Shown here in pieces: positions 22,353 through 35,189 of a stretch of DNA of 64,000 bases. The stretch lies in assembly GCA_022457065.1 (NCBI GenBank), contig JAJGBQ010000009.1:434001-498000 (forward strand). The letters run 5' to 3'. A program made the translations under genes and the position numbers. The DNA comes from Curvularia sp. ZM96 (lineage: Eukaryota; Ascomycota; Dothideomycetes; Pleosporales; Pleosporaceae). The notes beneath the pieces are model-generated. The model saw nothing but the letters and a program-made list of their open reading frames with translations, searched no databases and was not told where the DNA came from. Numbering within the stretch: the first letter of the stretch is position 1; every line of letters starts with the position of its first letter.

Positions 22353-23188
22353 TCAGACGAAAGTACTCCAAAACCAGAAGAAGCTCGACGAGATAGAGCA
22401 GGCAACGCCAAACCAGAGAACAGAGAACAAAGAAACACCCAAAGATCCCTCAATGTTGGACGGGCGCAAGACCGACTCAAAGACACCCTTCAGGGTGATA
22501 TAGGTGATCGTCGCTACTACTGCGGTCGCAATGGCCAGCATAGTTTGTGCCTAGTGGTATATTTCAGCAAGCGAATGGACAATGGAAAAGGAAAGCCTAC
22601 AAAAGCAACAATGGTTGTGCACAAACTGTACCGTCTTTTCTTAATGGCAGGTATCCCCACGAGGCATTCCAATAGGCTGAGCGCCAACACGATTATGAAG
22701 ACGTAATGTATCGACTCTACTGTTTCTCGATATATCTTCATGCCCTTAGTAAATCGCTCCCCTAGGTTCGCCTGCATGCTTGTATTTTCCAGCTGCCAGA
22801 CAGCTACAGGGTCGAAAGAGAATGGCAATTTCCAAGCGCTGCAGTGCGTCACTATCTCCCTCCTAGTTTCAGCGTCAATGTTACCCTCACAGTAACCAAA
22901 AAGGCCCACTGCATAAAAGTCTCTTAGATTCCCGGACTTTGCTACGCTTTGGAGGGCATCAGAAACCTCGATACCAATGTTACTACCGGGAAGGTTGTCC
23001 AGCAGACTCCGGGGACCAAGCATTATGCTGCTGGTATCTGCTTTGAAGAAGTAGAGATCTCGCTGGAGTGGAGTGTTGTAGCCACCAGGAGAAACCTGGG
23101 CCAGAGCAACAACGAGAAAGCAAATCAAAGACGCAACTGTGAGCAGCATAGACGTGGCAATGCACGGGGCGCGCGTGGTCTTACTCAT
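22353..23188 (-). CDS. SUR7/PalI (Rim9) family membrane protein
   Basis: Exon 1 (22601-23188) and exon 2 (22353-22550) join across a 50 bp intron (GTAGGC, GCTGAAA branch, CTAG) to 261 residues. There are four membrane segments: about 12-31 (TSMLLTVASLICFLVVALAQ), 160-182 (VFIIVLALSLLECLVGI), 197-215 and 232-258. The outer loop shows the claudin-like family pattern: LYFFKADTS, then FYAVGLFGYCEGN and a following Cys. SUR7-family proteins organise eisosomes and cortical membrane patches, while PalI/Rim9 members act in pH signalling; which applies cannot be decided here. The last exon plus downstream DNA has been duplicated elsewhere in the window. Confidence 0.85.
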
Positions 23189-25608
23189 CAGTGCGATAGT
23201 AACGGGTTACGGCTTGCGTCTGGGCGCCAAAGCCACCGAGTGCAGATACACCAGAGGGATAGTTGACGATTGCAAGCGAGAAGTATTCACGTTTTACAAT
23301 AACTGCGTAGGCCTCGTATGTACAGACTGGCTTTTTACTCGCTCTATCGTAGATACCAAATAAAGTCTGCAAAAACTTTGCCAGTCAGCGTTGGACTATA
23401 GTGGTGTGTTGCGGTTGAAACTTTCTGCATGAAGGCACGAATATGGCTACTGATTAAATCTGGTTCTAAATGCTGCTTACTCGTGCCAACGAATAGATGT
23501 TGCTTTTGTCATCAAAGAAATGACATAAATTACTGTCCACCCTGCATATATAGGTATCAGCGTAATGCATCAGCACCGGCACTGCCATTGCTGGGTAGCC
23601 TGTAACACACGATCTTTGGGGTAAGCGAGATTGTACGAGATGGATGTATGTAGAATAGCGGGTGTGCTCAGGCAACTCATCTGAGCGCCTTGCAGTAGAG
23701 ATTCTTATCATTCAAGGAAGAGTAAACATGCCTGAGTGGCAACAGTCATGAAAGATAGACACCAGTGGTTTTGCACTATTTAGAAGTTAATTTTATAGTT
23801 AGGGAGCAAGATTCTTGCCGAATTGTACACAATGGCTACTTCCAGGCTCTTTTTTGAGCGTGTCTAGCACGGCTTCAGTAGATATTCGCCTACCTTAAGC
23901 ATGTGGTAAGATTCTCAAAGATTCTGTTTCACCACTGGGTGAAGACAGCATAGGCTCTCTTCGTACTGTATGCTGTTTGCTGTAGTGATGAAACTACATC
24001 CGCACATAAACAAGCTCACAACCAGTGGTATTTCCCACGTCTGTGAGTCACTGGGCTTGCAAGTTTTATGGATTTCAATCGGACTACGCTGAGCACTTTC
24101 CTGAAAACATACAGATCGGAGCAAAATACATGACGACGGAAAGTGTAGGCAGCTTTGGGAAGTCAGGGTTATTCGAGCATCTCCTATTTGTGTCCGTAGA
24201 TGTCTAGACACAAGACAAATTTTGAGGCAGGGCTTGGGGAAGGCTGCACATCCAATCCGCCCCTGCCATCGTCTGCTATTGCCTCGCGTTAAGTCATTAG
24301 TAGTACAGCGTATATTCATACACAACGTAAAATGACAGCAGCCGAGCTGTAGGCGAGAAATGAAGAGATGATGTATTCTAACCCTACTGCGAAAGCAAGG
24401 TAAATCGCCATGAGCGTCGGTTTCTGTATTTCGACAGTATCTAATATTATAGATCTAGTTGTTTGTACTATGGCACTTTCGATCGTTCGATTTTCGTCTA
24501 CTGATCTCGTTGCAGGATAAGGTCATGTACTCTGCATATATTTCATGTTGCACCTCTCGCCAATCCCTTTTCTGCTCTTTCAAATGCAGGCGGCCAAGTC
24601 CATACTGTCCTGTTCAGGTCTAAATTCTATTCTCAACCCTCCGGGCATGTAAACACCAGGTGTAAGGGCTACCCAGTACCAATGACTCTGGTAGCTTGGA
24701 ATAGTCGAAAAACTCCACGTCGAAGTACGAACGCTCCATAATGCTCCCTGTTATTCGTTCTTAGGGAGATACCAAAGCCGAATACTATAAGTCCTGCAAA
24801 GACCCATAAAAGGCTGTCATACCCCATCCTGCTTTTATTTAGTAGCTTTTAGATAACCATGGTGGCAGACCTACTTGATAGAGCGCCGGAGTTTGTAACG
24901 ACTGGGTACACACACACGCGGCAATCCTATTGATCCAGGCGAGGCATGCGTGTTTTTAAGCAGCATATCTAGTTTCAGATAAACCGGCATGGCATATCCC
25001 GCCACCAGGTCATGTGTACAACAAACATTTAGTCAGTTCAGAACACGGCATGAGAGTTTTGTTGTCAGCAATCTTGCCACGAACACCTTAGTAGGTATGT
25101 AGAGTGTTGGCGTAAGCTGTGTCTGGTCACCGTAATCCGCACACTCCGCACGACATTCGTAGCTCTATACACTACTGTTTAGATCTACCAACGGTTAGGG
25201 ATTAAGAGGAACGAAGCCTGAAGAGGTATAATGCATTACCAGGGCTACGGATACTAGCTGCCTATATGTTTGGCGACTGTAGGGAGTTCAGAGCTACCTG
25301 GTTCCAAAACGTGAGAGAAATTGGCGGTGATGTTAAAGCACTACAGTGTGTGGACAACGTAGCTCTAGGAGTGGGTGCAGCGCCCTCAGCAGTCCAACGA
25401 GGCTCGTAGCTTCATATTTTGTGGACCAAGTGTGCTGACACTGAATGGAGTTTCGCGTCATCGAGCCCAGATCTTGCTTGCTTTGTTCTCTTGTTCACGA
25501 ACCCAGCGCGATCACATATAAAGACTAGCATATCTGTTAAAGGCAGTTTCGGTGCTTCGTCTGTTGTTTCTTCATCTACATGGGCCTATCCTGTCCTCTT
25601 TTTCGACA
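23189..25608. other. Gene-free stretch of 2.4 kb
   Basis: No gene, RNA or repeat that I can support. A 136-residue frame at 23915-24325 on the minus strand has no domain. The last few hundred bases should hold the lipoxygenase promoter. Confidence 0.4.
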
Positions 25609-27483
25609 ATGTGGAGCCAAATCTATCTTATGCTCTGTACAAGCGCACCTATTTGTGAAGCTTCTATCCAACACCCGCATCCGGATCCTTACCCGTTCAC
25701 CATCTCCAACGCCTCCAGCAACAAGACACGTGCGCTTGCACTTGCGGAAAAGCGAGCGGGATGGGAGTATGGTCCATCAGTTGCTGGCGACACAGCATTC
25801 TATCCGTCAGGCTCCATAGGCGGTCCTGTTGCGAAGGAGGTGGCTGATCGCTTCAGCGACTTCCTAGACATAGTGCATGCTAATGTCATCAACGATTCCA
25901 AAATCGCCATGGCGTCCGTCTCAGCGGTGCGTAGTCCATGTACACCCAGTACCTAGTCCTCAAAACTAAATTGCGTCAGGAGGGTGGATTGAAGAGCATA
26001 CACGACTACGCCAAATTGTATAAAGGACAGTGGAAGCAATCGGCGCCCGAAGGACCCTATCCAGGGATCCTGACGAACTATACAGATGATCTGCTCTTCT
26101 CCATGACCCAGCTGTCTGAGAATCCATACCGGATCTCTCGCGTTCCTAAGAACGCACAACTTCCTTTCACTGTGTCTAACGCAAAAGCGATTACTGGTCA
26201 AACATCAACATCTCTCCAAGAGGCCGGTCGTCTGTTCCTTACCGACTATCTCGATCAAGCACAACTGCGGAAGAACGCTGGCAGATACGGCGCTGCTTGC
26301 CAAGCATATTTCTTCATTCATCCAGTGTCTGGTGACTTCTTACCGCTCGCCATAAAACCCAACATCGAGGGTTCTGACCTCGTTTACACGCCGCAGGACC
26401 CGCCTAACGACTGGCTACTGGCGAAGATGATGTTTAATGCAAACAGCTTCTGGCATGCACAGTGGTATCATCTAGCAGCTACCCATGCAGTGGGCGAGAT
26501 TGTGTACCTAAGTGCTATTCGAACACTGAGCGAAGAACATCCCATCATGGCCATTCTCCATCGACGTGAGCCATACCACTTGCCATAGAATTTTTTACGA
26601 CGCTGACATGGCTTGCACAGTACTCAAAGATGCTTGGGCATTTCGAGTCGTGGCTGTCCAACGCCTGGTCTACCCTGGTGGTCCTATCGACGAACTGTTC
26701 CCCTGGAACGGCAGCGAAGCAAGCAATTACACGGATACGCTATACCAGTCGGGCGAAGCTAGCGCTTTTCAGTCGAACTATTTCAAGCCTAATCTGCAAA
26801 GACGCGGCTTGATTGACTCAGCGTTCGGGCCCAGGATTAAGACATTCCCCTTTTACCAGGATGCCTCTGTTATCCACACTGAAATCCACCGTTTTATGGC
26901 CGCCTTTGTACAGTCGTACTACCCAGATGTTAGTGACATTACCGGTGACCATGAGCTGCAGGCATGGGTCAGGGAAGCCAAACCTGCCAAAATCGTCGAC
27001 TTCCCCTCGTCTATCGATAATCAGCGCACTCTAGTTGATGTTCTGACACACGTTGCGCACTTGGTATCTGTCGTACATGGTACGCTCAACCTAAACGCCC
27101 TCGCCACCTCCTCGGGCACCCTTCCTTTGCACCCTTTCGCATTCTACACGCCCTTGCCGACGACCAAAGGGGTTCGTGATATCAAGCCTTTCCTGCCACA
27201 GCTAGAGGCTTCCGTCGGTCAGATTGCACTAGCGGTAGACTTCAGCCGCCCCGGTTTTGTCGACAGCAACCAGACGATCGCGCACATGTTTGACAACACA
27301 ACAATGCTGGCTAGAATGCCCAATCGTGTACAAAAGGCGGAGGAAGATTTTCGATCCGCGATGGATCGATACAGTATAGCAGTGAGGAGTAAGACTTTTG
27401 ATCAGGATGGGCTGTGTGGAGGCATGCCTTATTGCTGGTCGACATTAGATCCAAAAAGTGCAACTTACTGGTTAACAACTTGA
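25609..27483 (+). CDS. Manganese-type lipoxygenase, secreted
   Basis: Three exons, 25609-25926, 25980-26565 and 26621-27483, join to 588 residues. The 53 and 55 bp introns have regular borders. A short hydrophobic N-terminus (IYLMLCTSAPICEAS) suggests secretion, as for fungal Mn-lipoxygenases. The metal-site signature is WLLAK (251-255), 14 residues, then H270-LAAT-H275, and later H454-GTL-N458; the spacing agrees with the family. Other family blocks are HFPFYQDAS-like FPFYQDASVIHTEIHRFM and LQAWVREA. The enzyme would oxygenate linoleic or linolenic acid to hydroperoxides. Odd: the predicted C-terminal residue is Thr, whereas the family normally ends in Val or Ile, whose carboxylate binds the metal. 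An unrecognised last splice could explain this. Confidence 0.87.
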
Positions 27484-28345
27484 CATGTTTAATTGGATCA
27501 ATGCGTCAACGCTTTGAGGTACGCACATAGGTAATCACAATGTGTACCCCTATTAGAATGAGATATTCTTCTCCACAGCTCACCTGTGTATGTAATCAGT
27601 TCGTGAAGAAGTGGCATCTGGTTATTGCGTTCGGTCGTTCACGATGGGAGTAACTGGCAAGCTTTGCTCGTTTCAAACAAGTTAATCTATGCCTGCACTG
27701 GTGTTGGAAGTGTTGAGGTCGCCCCGTCTAGAGATATCATATGTCACGTGACGATAAGCAGCATGCCTAATCGGGAATAGCTCAGTCTCTCTCGCTCTTG
27801 CTTATCCATCGAACAAGCAGCGTGCGCTCCAACGTAGGGTGTCATCTAAATCGGGTTTGAGTAGTCGTCTGCCTGCTCACATGCACAAGCACTATTCGAG
27901 ATTGATTGCGACGATTGTTGCATAAAGCTTCTTGTGTTCAGGCTCGCCACGAACTATATTGATAGTCGACCAATGCGGCTACAGTGTTGATAATATCTTT
28001 GGTCGTACTACTTACGCTCGCACCCAATTCGCTTCATGATCTTCCTCTGCTAGCCCTACGTCTCATCAGTAACGGCACATGTCAGCCATACTTCGTAGGT
28101 TGTGATTGTGCAGAACAGCTAGTGCCTGCCCCACAAGGGCGTTTCGGTTCCACGCTAGCCCCACCTCCTGCCAGTACCTAACCTGCTACGTGCCTGCCTT
28201 AGCGTCAGCATGTTTTGCTCTTATCTCGCGCACTCATCCGCGGTTTGATGCTTACCAGATATCCATAAACACTGCAAAGTGCTGACGCATAATCTGCGAA
28301 CGTCGTTGGCAACGCATGGCAGTCTGGATTACCTTGACTCAAATC
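27484..28345. other. Gene-free stretch
   Basis: No supported gene or repeat. A single TCACGTGA palindrome occurs near 27744, a possible basic-helix-loop-helix site without further support. Confidence 0.35.
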
Positions 28346-29086
28346 TTACTGGCAGATCCACCGTAAAGACTTCACCTTGTGCGTCTGCATTAAGGTTAGC
28401 GCACCTTCAGGTCCGCCACGTATTGAAACAAACGTACTGGGGTCGTCGCGAACTTCTCTGGCGTATAGTGTCCCCTGAAGCCCGGCATGCTTGGCAGTGA
28501 CATCGCGTCCGTCGCTACTTCTCCAAAACGTGAAGCTTTTATATTTTGTGTCTTTGTTCAAGAAACGCGTATAGGTGATCACGGTCTGGAATGCACAGCT
28601 ATCGCAATCGCAACTACATTTCGTCCAACTCTGAACTGATCCGCAATGCATGCATACTAGCTCGAGGCGGCTAACCCATTCGTCTTCACTATCGGGTGCA
28701 TTTCTCACGAGCCTCGTCAGACGACCGGCATGCCAGCAACACATCCTTGGCGGGAGCTCGAGCACTTCGACTGCTGATTTTTGTTGAATGAGGGAACGAC
28801 GAGTGCAGATAGGACTGCTCGACGAGCTGAACATATGCGCTGGATAGCTCTTGTGACACAACATGCACCACTGGTGTTTGCGTGTAGACTCTGGTAGTGC
28901 AAGGTAGATGCGTATTGCTATGCGTGCGCACTGCGAGATCTCGTGGTTCGACCATGACTGCGGGTTGATCTGTACTTTGGCATACAAGATCCGGTGCGCT
29001 AGCTTCAACGAGACTAGTCCGTCTACGGGAAGGTAAGCACAGATCTCGAATAAGAGCTCTTGTGGTAGCAAATATATTGGCGACAT
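28346..29086 (-). CDS. F-box protein, cysteine-rich
   Basis: A single exon from ATG at 29086 encodes 246 residues. The N-terminus is a typical F-box helix set (LLPQELLFEICAYLPVDGLV, then SLKLAHRILY). The body has repeated cysteine pairs (CMLCHKSYP, CCWHAGR, CMHCGSV, KCSCDCDSC), as seen in a common group of short ascomycete F-box proteins. F-box proteins link substrates to SCF ubiquitin ligases; the substrate is unknown. The gene lies about 530 bp downstream of the patatin-like gene on the same strand. Confidence 0.75.
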   Translation of the reverse strand: MSPIYLLPQELLFEICAYLPVDGLVSLKLAHRILYAKVQINPQSWSNHEISQCARIAIRIYLALPESTRKHQWCMLCHKSYPAHMFSSSSSPICTRRSLIQQKSAVEVLELPPRMCCWHAGRLTRLVRNAPDSEDEWVSRLELVCMHCGSVQSWTKCSCDCDSCAFQTVITYTRFLNKDTKYKSFTFWRSSDGRDVTAKHAGLQGTLYAREVRDDPSTFVSIRGGPEGALTLMQTHKVKSLRWICQ

Positions 29087-29613
29087 GCAAGTAGAAAGGA
29101 GAGTATATATTGCGAGCAGACCAACATGATATAGTAGTTACTATATGAGCCGAGACGGAGAAAAGAGAGAAATAACAGCCATGACAGCTGTTTCGTGTTT
29201 CCTGTTGGAAGAGTAATACCTCAACAGTATCCTCGCAACACGTCGAGTCATCAGTGCAGCGAGTAATGACTGCATGTAAGATTCTCCTACCGTACTGATG
29301 TCTATCGCATCATCTCTTGCTGAATCTCAGGCTCTGAAGGCTCTCAGGAATGCTGGAATGCTTCTACCTGCGCTGATTCCGCGCGTACCTTGTCCATGTT
29401 TGAGCAACAGCGGATTGGAGTGTTTCTATGTGCTCCATTCTGAGCACTAATCTGGCTGTTTAGTTGCAGCTTTACTCATTGGATGCTGTATGAGCATTTT
29501 TCGATGTGGGTACTGAGCACGCCACAGCATTATCTCAACGGTTCAGTTACTGTGCCAGGTCAATTGTCATACACTACGAGCACTTGGAAAGTGGTGTTAT
29601 AGAACATATGATA
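29087..29613. other. Intergenic region between F-box and patatin genes
   Basis: No gene is seen. The DNA must contain the 3' end of the patatin-like gene and the F-box promoter. Confidence 0.4.
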
Positions 29614-32600
29614 TCACATCATCTCTGGACAATGCCGCTTAGCTGCCTGCAGAGGCGAGTCGTCTCGCCGCCTCTTCTTGCTTGTTGTACTTGTAGAAGC
29701 GTGAACATCTTTAAGCGCACTCCATTCGAGCATCTGTAGATCAATTAAAGCTTTGAAAGTTAGCGGTGAGGCGCTGATATGATGAACACGGTCCTCGTGC
29801 AATCTCAACCGAATGTCCAGTTCGTCACTCAGGGAAGGAACGCGCAAAAATACGCGTTTGCCGAAATTCCCGTGCCGATCTACACATTTCGATATCTTTT
29901 CGTTCGAATGACACAATTGCATTTGGACCTGAAATCGTGCATCTAGATGATCGAGTTTTTGCATTAACTTGGAGAACGCGGGATTGATTCCGGGAATGCG
30001 ACACCGAATCATCCCGTGACAAGTGTAGCAGCCGCGCTCATAGATAGGCATACGTCCTGGCTGTAACTCAAAGTAGAAGGTGAGAGCGAGTGCAGCATCG
30101 GCCAAGTCACGCACGGCTGGGTCTGCCGTGAAGTGCGAACAAGCCGCCTCAGCAAGGCCATCTATGGCAGAAACGTCAGATAGATCGGGTAGCTCGCCTT
30201 CTACTGGTAGGTTGAATCGATGAAGCCATCCACTCACACTAGCAATCCCTCCAGGCAATGAGGCAGCCAGAATCTGGCGCATGAGGGCGAATCGCTTATC
30301 GCCATCGAAATTCTCACTACAGTAGTGATTGAAAGTCGGCTTTAGAGAGCTGTTTCCGAAAAAGAGACTGGGGTAAACGTCGGCCTTGGCAACCTTTCTC
30401 GTTGTGGAAGTGCCTGTACCAACGGACACGAAGTGGTCAGCACGGCTCAACCTAGGGGCCATCTTCTGCAGCTCCTGGACAGCAAGCATGCAGGGGTTGT
30501 TGTCGCTTAGCCCTCCATCCATGAATGTACCGTGGCCAGGCATCTTGTGTGGCGTGAAATACCTATAGCTGTCAGGAATCAGTCAGCCGGCTACAATTTA
30601 TAGCACTCACCATGGGGCCGCGGATGTACATCGTGCACTATCGCATTGTGTGAGCATTAGATTCAGATTGTGTCAGAGTAACTCACGCGTCTTTGATGCG
30701 TATCTCGCTGGTAGCGTCCGCTGAGCGCAGAAGCCGGTACGTTGACATATCTGTATATCCTTCGTCGCCATGTGTCGAAGCCGTTCCATTGTAGCTCGTT
30801 ACTAGACATGTCTCTAGCGTGTCGGCATCCACGACAGGAAGACCGATTCTTGCTCCAATCGAAGAGACGTACTGGAGATCCAACATGGTAGCTTCGCCAA
30901 AGAGCTCCGCTAGGGCGTCTTCAATGTCGCTGGCTGGAAAACGGCCATGGCACCACGAAGTGATGAGGGCATAGGCTGTGGCTATAAGTCCTACTAACCA
31001 AGACTGGCTCCGCCCGCGAAATATACGCGTTGACAATTGACTGAACAAGGTGGAAGATTCCTTGGCCCGCACACCCAGACCGTACAGCCCCAGAATGGCC
31101 AAAGCACCTGCACAACGATGAGCTAGACGTGAACGAGAGGACAAACAACAAATGAAATCTCTATAGTAACGTACCTGAGCTTGTTCCAAAGGCAAGGTCG
31201 AAGTGTTCCTGAATTGGCATATCGAGACCTATAGCTGTTTCGAGTGCGCAAAGAAATTGAATGGGAATTGCGGCTCGGATGCCGCCACCATCAATACACA
31301 GCACGCGAAGACCAGCAGTGGCAGGTCTCACACGCAAGGTGGTTTCGCAAACCTGGGAGCAAAAGGGACAGCGATCTAACCCATAGAGATACGGATCCCT
31401 TTCTGAATGATATCCCATATCTACGAAGCAATTCTCACAGATTAAATGGCCGCACGTGAGCTTGCGATACGGATCTGCTTGCATGCAAGCTAAGCAGATC
31501 TTGTAAAGCTTCCTTGCCGCAAGCCAAGGCTGGAAATCTGCTAGTAGTTTCAAGCGAGGATTTGGGCAGAGTGTCTTACTTCTTTGCACGAAGTGCTGCT
31601 CGATAAGTGGAACTAGTTGACTGCGAAGCAGCAACACCAGATCGCCACTATGACTCGAGGACTTTACGAGTTTGTTTCCGACTTCGTCTATGCAAGCTGA
31701 CTTATAGTGAGTTGTGAATACTTTGAGTGGGTCGAAGACTTTTGCAAGTTAGCAGATCGAAGCTGCGTGTCTCAACAGGACACTGACAGGGTACGTCGTA
31801 TGCATAGTTATCTATAACGAAGCAACCTGCAATGAATGGGATTGCAAACTCTATTGTTTCATTAAGGTTGTCTACCGAGTCGAAAAGGACGCTCAAATAC
31901 GTCGGCAAGCGCGTAGATACGGGGCGGTGCAATCGCGACGCAGCGATCATGTCGAACGCGGCTTGTTCGTTGCTGACAAAATGATCGCAAGCCTGACGAA
32001 ACAAAAGGTCAAAGTGCACTGCATTTAAGAGATTGCAGCTACGAACACGCTCGTTTCTGCTAGTATCTACCTCGCGTTTGATGCGGTCGGTAAGCGTCTG
32101 GGTGCTAGTGTTAACGTACACAGAGAGGCGAGAACATAAGTCCAAGTTGGTTTGTTTCAAACGCGTATGCAAGAGTTCTACCAGATGATTTTTTACAACG
32201 GCCTCGCTTCGCTTTTCTGAGGGTGCTGCTACAAAGAGTAGTCGAGGACGTGCTGCAATATTGGGCTCTTCATTAAGCGTCTGTTCGAGCCATGGTAACA
32301 TGCGGTCTACCTGATGGTGCATGTCGTGATTTCCTGTAGAGAAGAAACACACCACGTCCGTAAAGGGGCGGATCAGCCTACTATGGAGGCTCTCAAAAGC
32401 CTCTGCCAAACTATCCGCTTGCCACTGCAATGCACGTACCGTTTGGCGGTGACACGGAGCGGCTACAGGCTCTGCTACGGATGTATTCCGTCTCGAGATA
32501 TCTTCGTGTGCAACCAGAATTGGATGGTCACTGAAAGCGGTAGCTGAGTCTAGTTGCAGAGTCACTCCATGAGACGCTCGGCTATCTACACAGGTTCTAC

Positions 32601-32898
32601 TAGTGGGAAACGCATCGGCCAATAGTGTTCCCTTCCCAGCGCTACCAAGCATGACGACCAGACTCGGGCTCTTGCTTGCAGGTTTGTCGAGGCCTGTGAT
32701 TATATCATTCAAAGTACTAGCACAATGCAACCGAAATGTCTCCTTTCCATGGAGTGACAGCCAAGATCCATGCTTGCAGCTCTTCATAGTTGCTGGATGA
32801 AGACGGCTGACCGGAAGATATTCCTGAAGAGAGATTCTAACCGAGCTTAGTGACACGTTATTCTCATTAGGTGCCAATCTGTTATATAACGCCAGCAA
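29614..32898 (-). CDS. Large P-loop / RING / patatin-like phospholipase protein
   Basis: Five coding exons, 31788-32898, 31175-31738, 30687-31107, 30611-30637 (a 27 nt microexon) and 29614-30562, keep one frame for about 1023 residues. The first exon opens upstream with no ATG nearby, so a further 5' exon, perhaps near 33.0-33.17 kb, is likely. Domains in order: a P-loop-like motif (VVMLGSAGKGTLL) with a following G-domain-like region; a RING-type zinc site (CLAC, CGHLICENC, CPFC); and a patatin domain with LCIDGGGIRAA (oxyanion loop), FGTSSG (nucleophile Ser) and FMDGGLSDNNP (catalytic Asp). The C-terminus is basic (KKRRRDD). It should be a phospholipase-type hydrolase; the fusion suggests a regulated, possibly immune-like, role, which is inference. 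Confidence 0.82.
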
Positions 32899-35189
32899 GA
32901 AAATTGCGATGACGCGGAGGTGTGATGACCGTGATACGGACTTGTTGGTATGGTTACTTTGTCCATGTATGACGCGTAAGCAGATGACCTATGACAAAGA
33001 GATATGCAGTTTCCGATTTCCGTACTTGTGAGCACACCCATTTTTTCTGCGCCAGATTGTCTGTGGCTTATTGGGGATGGCATGGTAACAGGGCTCGCCG
33101 ATAGTAGTGAGTCTCACTACAAGACACATAGCGGCGTTATGGACGATGGGGCTACTAGGCTGCGTACTAGCCATACTCCACTGGAACATGTTTATGTAAC
33201 ACGTATTGCACGAGAAATTAAGGACTTCGGTACATTGGAAATAGCGCCCATCAGTGAAAATTTGATTTCTCATAACTAATTATGCTTCCAGGTCAGCAGC
33301 ATGGGAATATGTCTATGTTTTGGAGACTCTCAGGACTTTGACAGCTGTTTACTTACAGGGCAAATATGCTGAGTCCCGGACTGAATTTGATGAGAAGATA
33401 TCATACATGTCCCCTCCAGACGGACCCATGAGGCGTTGAGGGTTATAATCCCTTCACTTTGTCTCGCTAGATACAAAAGATGATGCATTCTATCGATTTG
33501 AAGTTTCCGGTTTCTGCATAGATTGTAGCCCGCCCAAACCTATTAATTTATCTAGTGTATGTCTTCTTAGAACGTCACAGGCTCCACAAGTGTTAGATTT
33601 CAATTGGTTCGGGAGATTCGCGGCGAAATGAGTGAAGGCATGGCTAACAAGAGTTAAGGTTATTTGATAAATCTGTTATCACGCGAGAGTGTTACCACGT
33701 GGAATCAAAGACTATATGTACCGTGAGAATTGGAAACTAAGGCTTTGTGAGAGTATAGATCGGTACAATCCAGACCCATGAAGACCTCCAAAGCAGTTCA
33801 TAGAAACTCAAATGGAGATGAAGAGCGGTCTTCCCGGATGAAAATGTCGGAAACGCATCCTCCCGCTCCGCATCCTGTACCGCAGCCACCTGTTCTCACG
33901 ATCCTCGACGGGATTCCCTCCAGCGTGGTCGCCTTTCATCGCTTATCCTTGCCATGGCGGCTCTGCGGCTCGACAACAAGAGGACGGAGGAGATAGTAAA
34001 GAGAGAATACGAGATACTTGATCCAATCAGAACAGCGCAAGTACCTCAGTGTGCAGTGGGTCTGGATAGCGAATATGTATTTGTGGATTAGTGACTGCGC
34101 GCGAGCAGGAGGTGCTCTTTACAGTAAGCAGTAGAATTACATAGCCTAGTGGTTCTAGGACTAGCAGCAACCATCATCACAGCTTGAAGCTCTTACAGAT
34201 ACTAAAAGCAAGTCACGTACTATTAGTGAGACTAGAGTATATAACTAATGCCTTTCCTTTAGCATCTAAAGTCCTCTCGTCAATCCTCGCGATTCTGCCG
34301 TAGAATCTGGTAGGGACCTCTCGAAACAAAATTATGTAACTCATTTAAGCTTACAACTAAGCCCTACACGATGTCTACCACTGTATGGACGTATTACCCA
34401 TCTTTAATGAGCAACTTGCGTCTCAAAGGAAGTTTCTTACGTGGCGAGTCAATGATAGCTCATGTGGCGCTTTGTGCAAGGAAGGGAAAGGTCGAGTCAA
34501 CCATAAAGCTTGGGAAAGTTCTGGGTATGACTCTGGAAGGGGATTTTGCCTCAATGAAGTAATGAAAATGATGGTATCGCTGAGAAGGCATTGTTCCTGT
34601 TCCGGCTATTGGAAGGAAAGCTTGTGAGCTTGTGAGCTGATATAGTCGCTTAAGCAGTTCGAGAGAGGTATGGAGCCCGGCTTGAATACAGTATTATATC
34701 AACAGTTTGATATGGTTAGAGCATCCCGCCATAGCCGGAGGTTTTTGGCGTCTTCTCTGTGCAACGGACATCACAACATCAACGCTCCTGATTTCAAAGT
34801 AGCTTCTAGTATTCGGAAATCTATCCTGACTACCTGTGCTTCGTTTGGAGACCTCCGAGTGATCAATAGAGTCGTATATTCATAAACGAACAGGGGTTAA
34901 TCAGTGGGGAAGCGGCTGACGACCTCAAGGAAAAGATTGATGACGTGTCCGACATTGCAGACATTCGGCTCGGAGCTTTGTTCCAAGGAAAAAATAACTA
35001 CATGTTGATATTGTGGTATAGTAGCACGTGACTGGACTGACAGTATACATTGGGATTTGCTTTCGGAGATAGGTACCCTTTTCATTTAATTCAATATTAG
35101 CGATTACTATTCGACTACCTGATTGCGGGTCGCCCCTTGATCTTTTGCGCTCGATCCCTATTGTGCCACAATATATCTAGAAAAGCTTT
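32899..35189. other. Gene-poor stretch; may hold the 5' exon of the patatin gene
   Basis: On the minus strand an ATG frame starting near 33166 (MASTQPSS..., with CYHAIPNKPQTIWRRKNGC) could be an upstream exon of the patatin-like gene, but no clean splice was found. The remainder holds only short frames (33778-33996, 34371-34627, 34670-34885, plus strand) without motifs; I do not call them. Confidence 0.35.

Noticed and set aside
23915..24325. 136-residue minus-strand frame
   Set aside because: No domain, no codon pattern of a real gene and no promoter sign; its cysteines and stops look random.
33778..33996. 72-residue plus-strand frame with Pro/Arg-rich sequence
   Set aside because: Short, low-complexity and without splice or family support.
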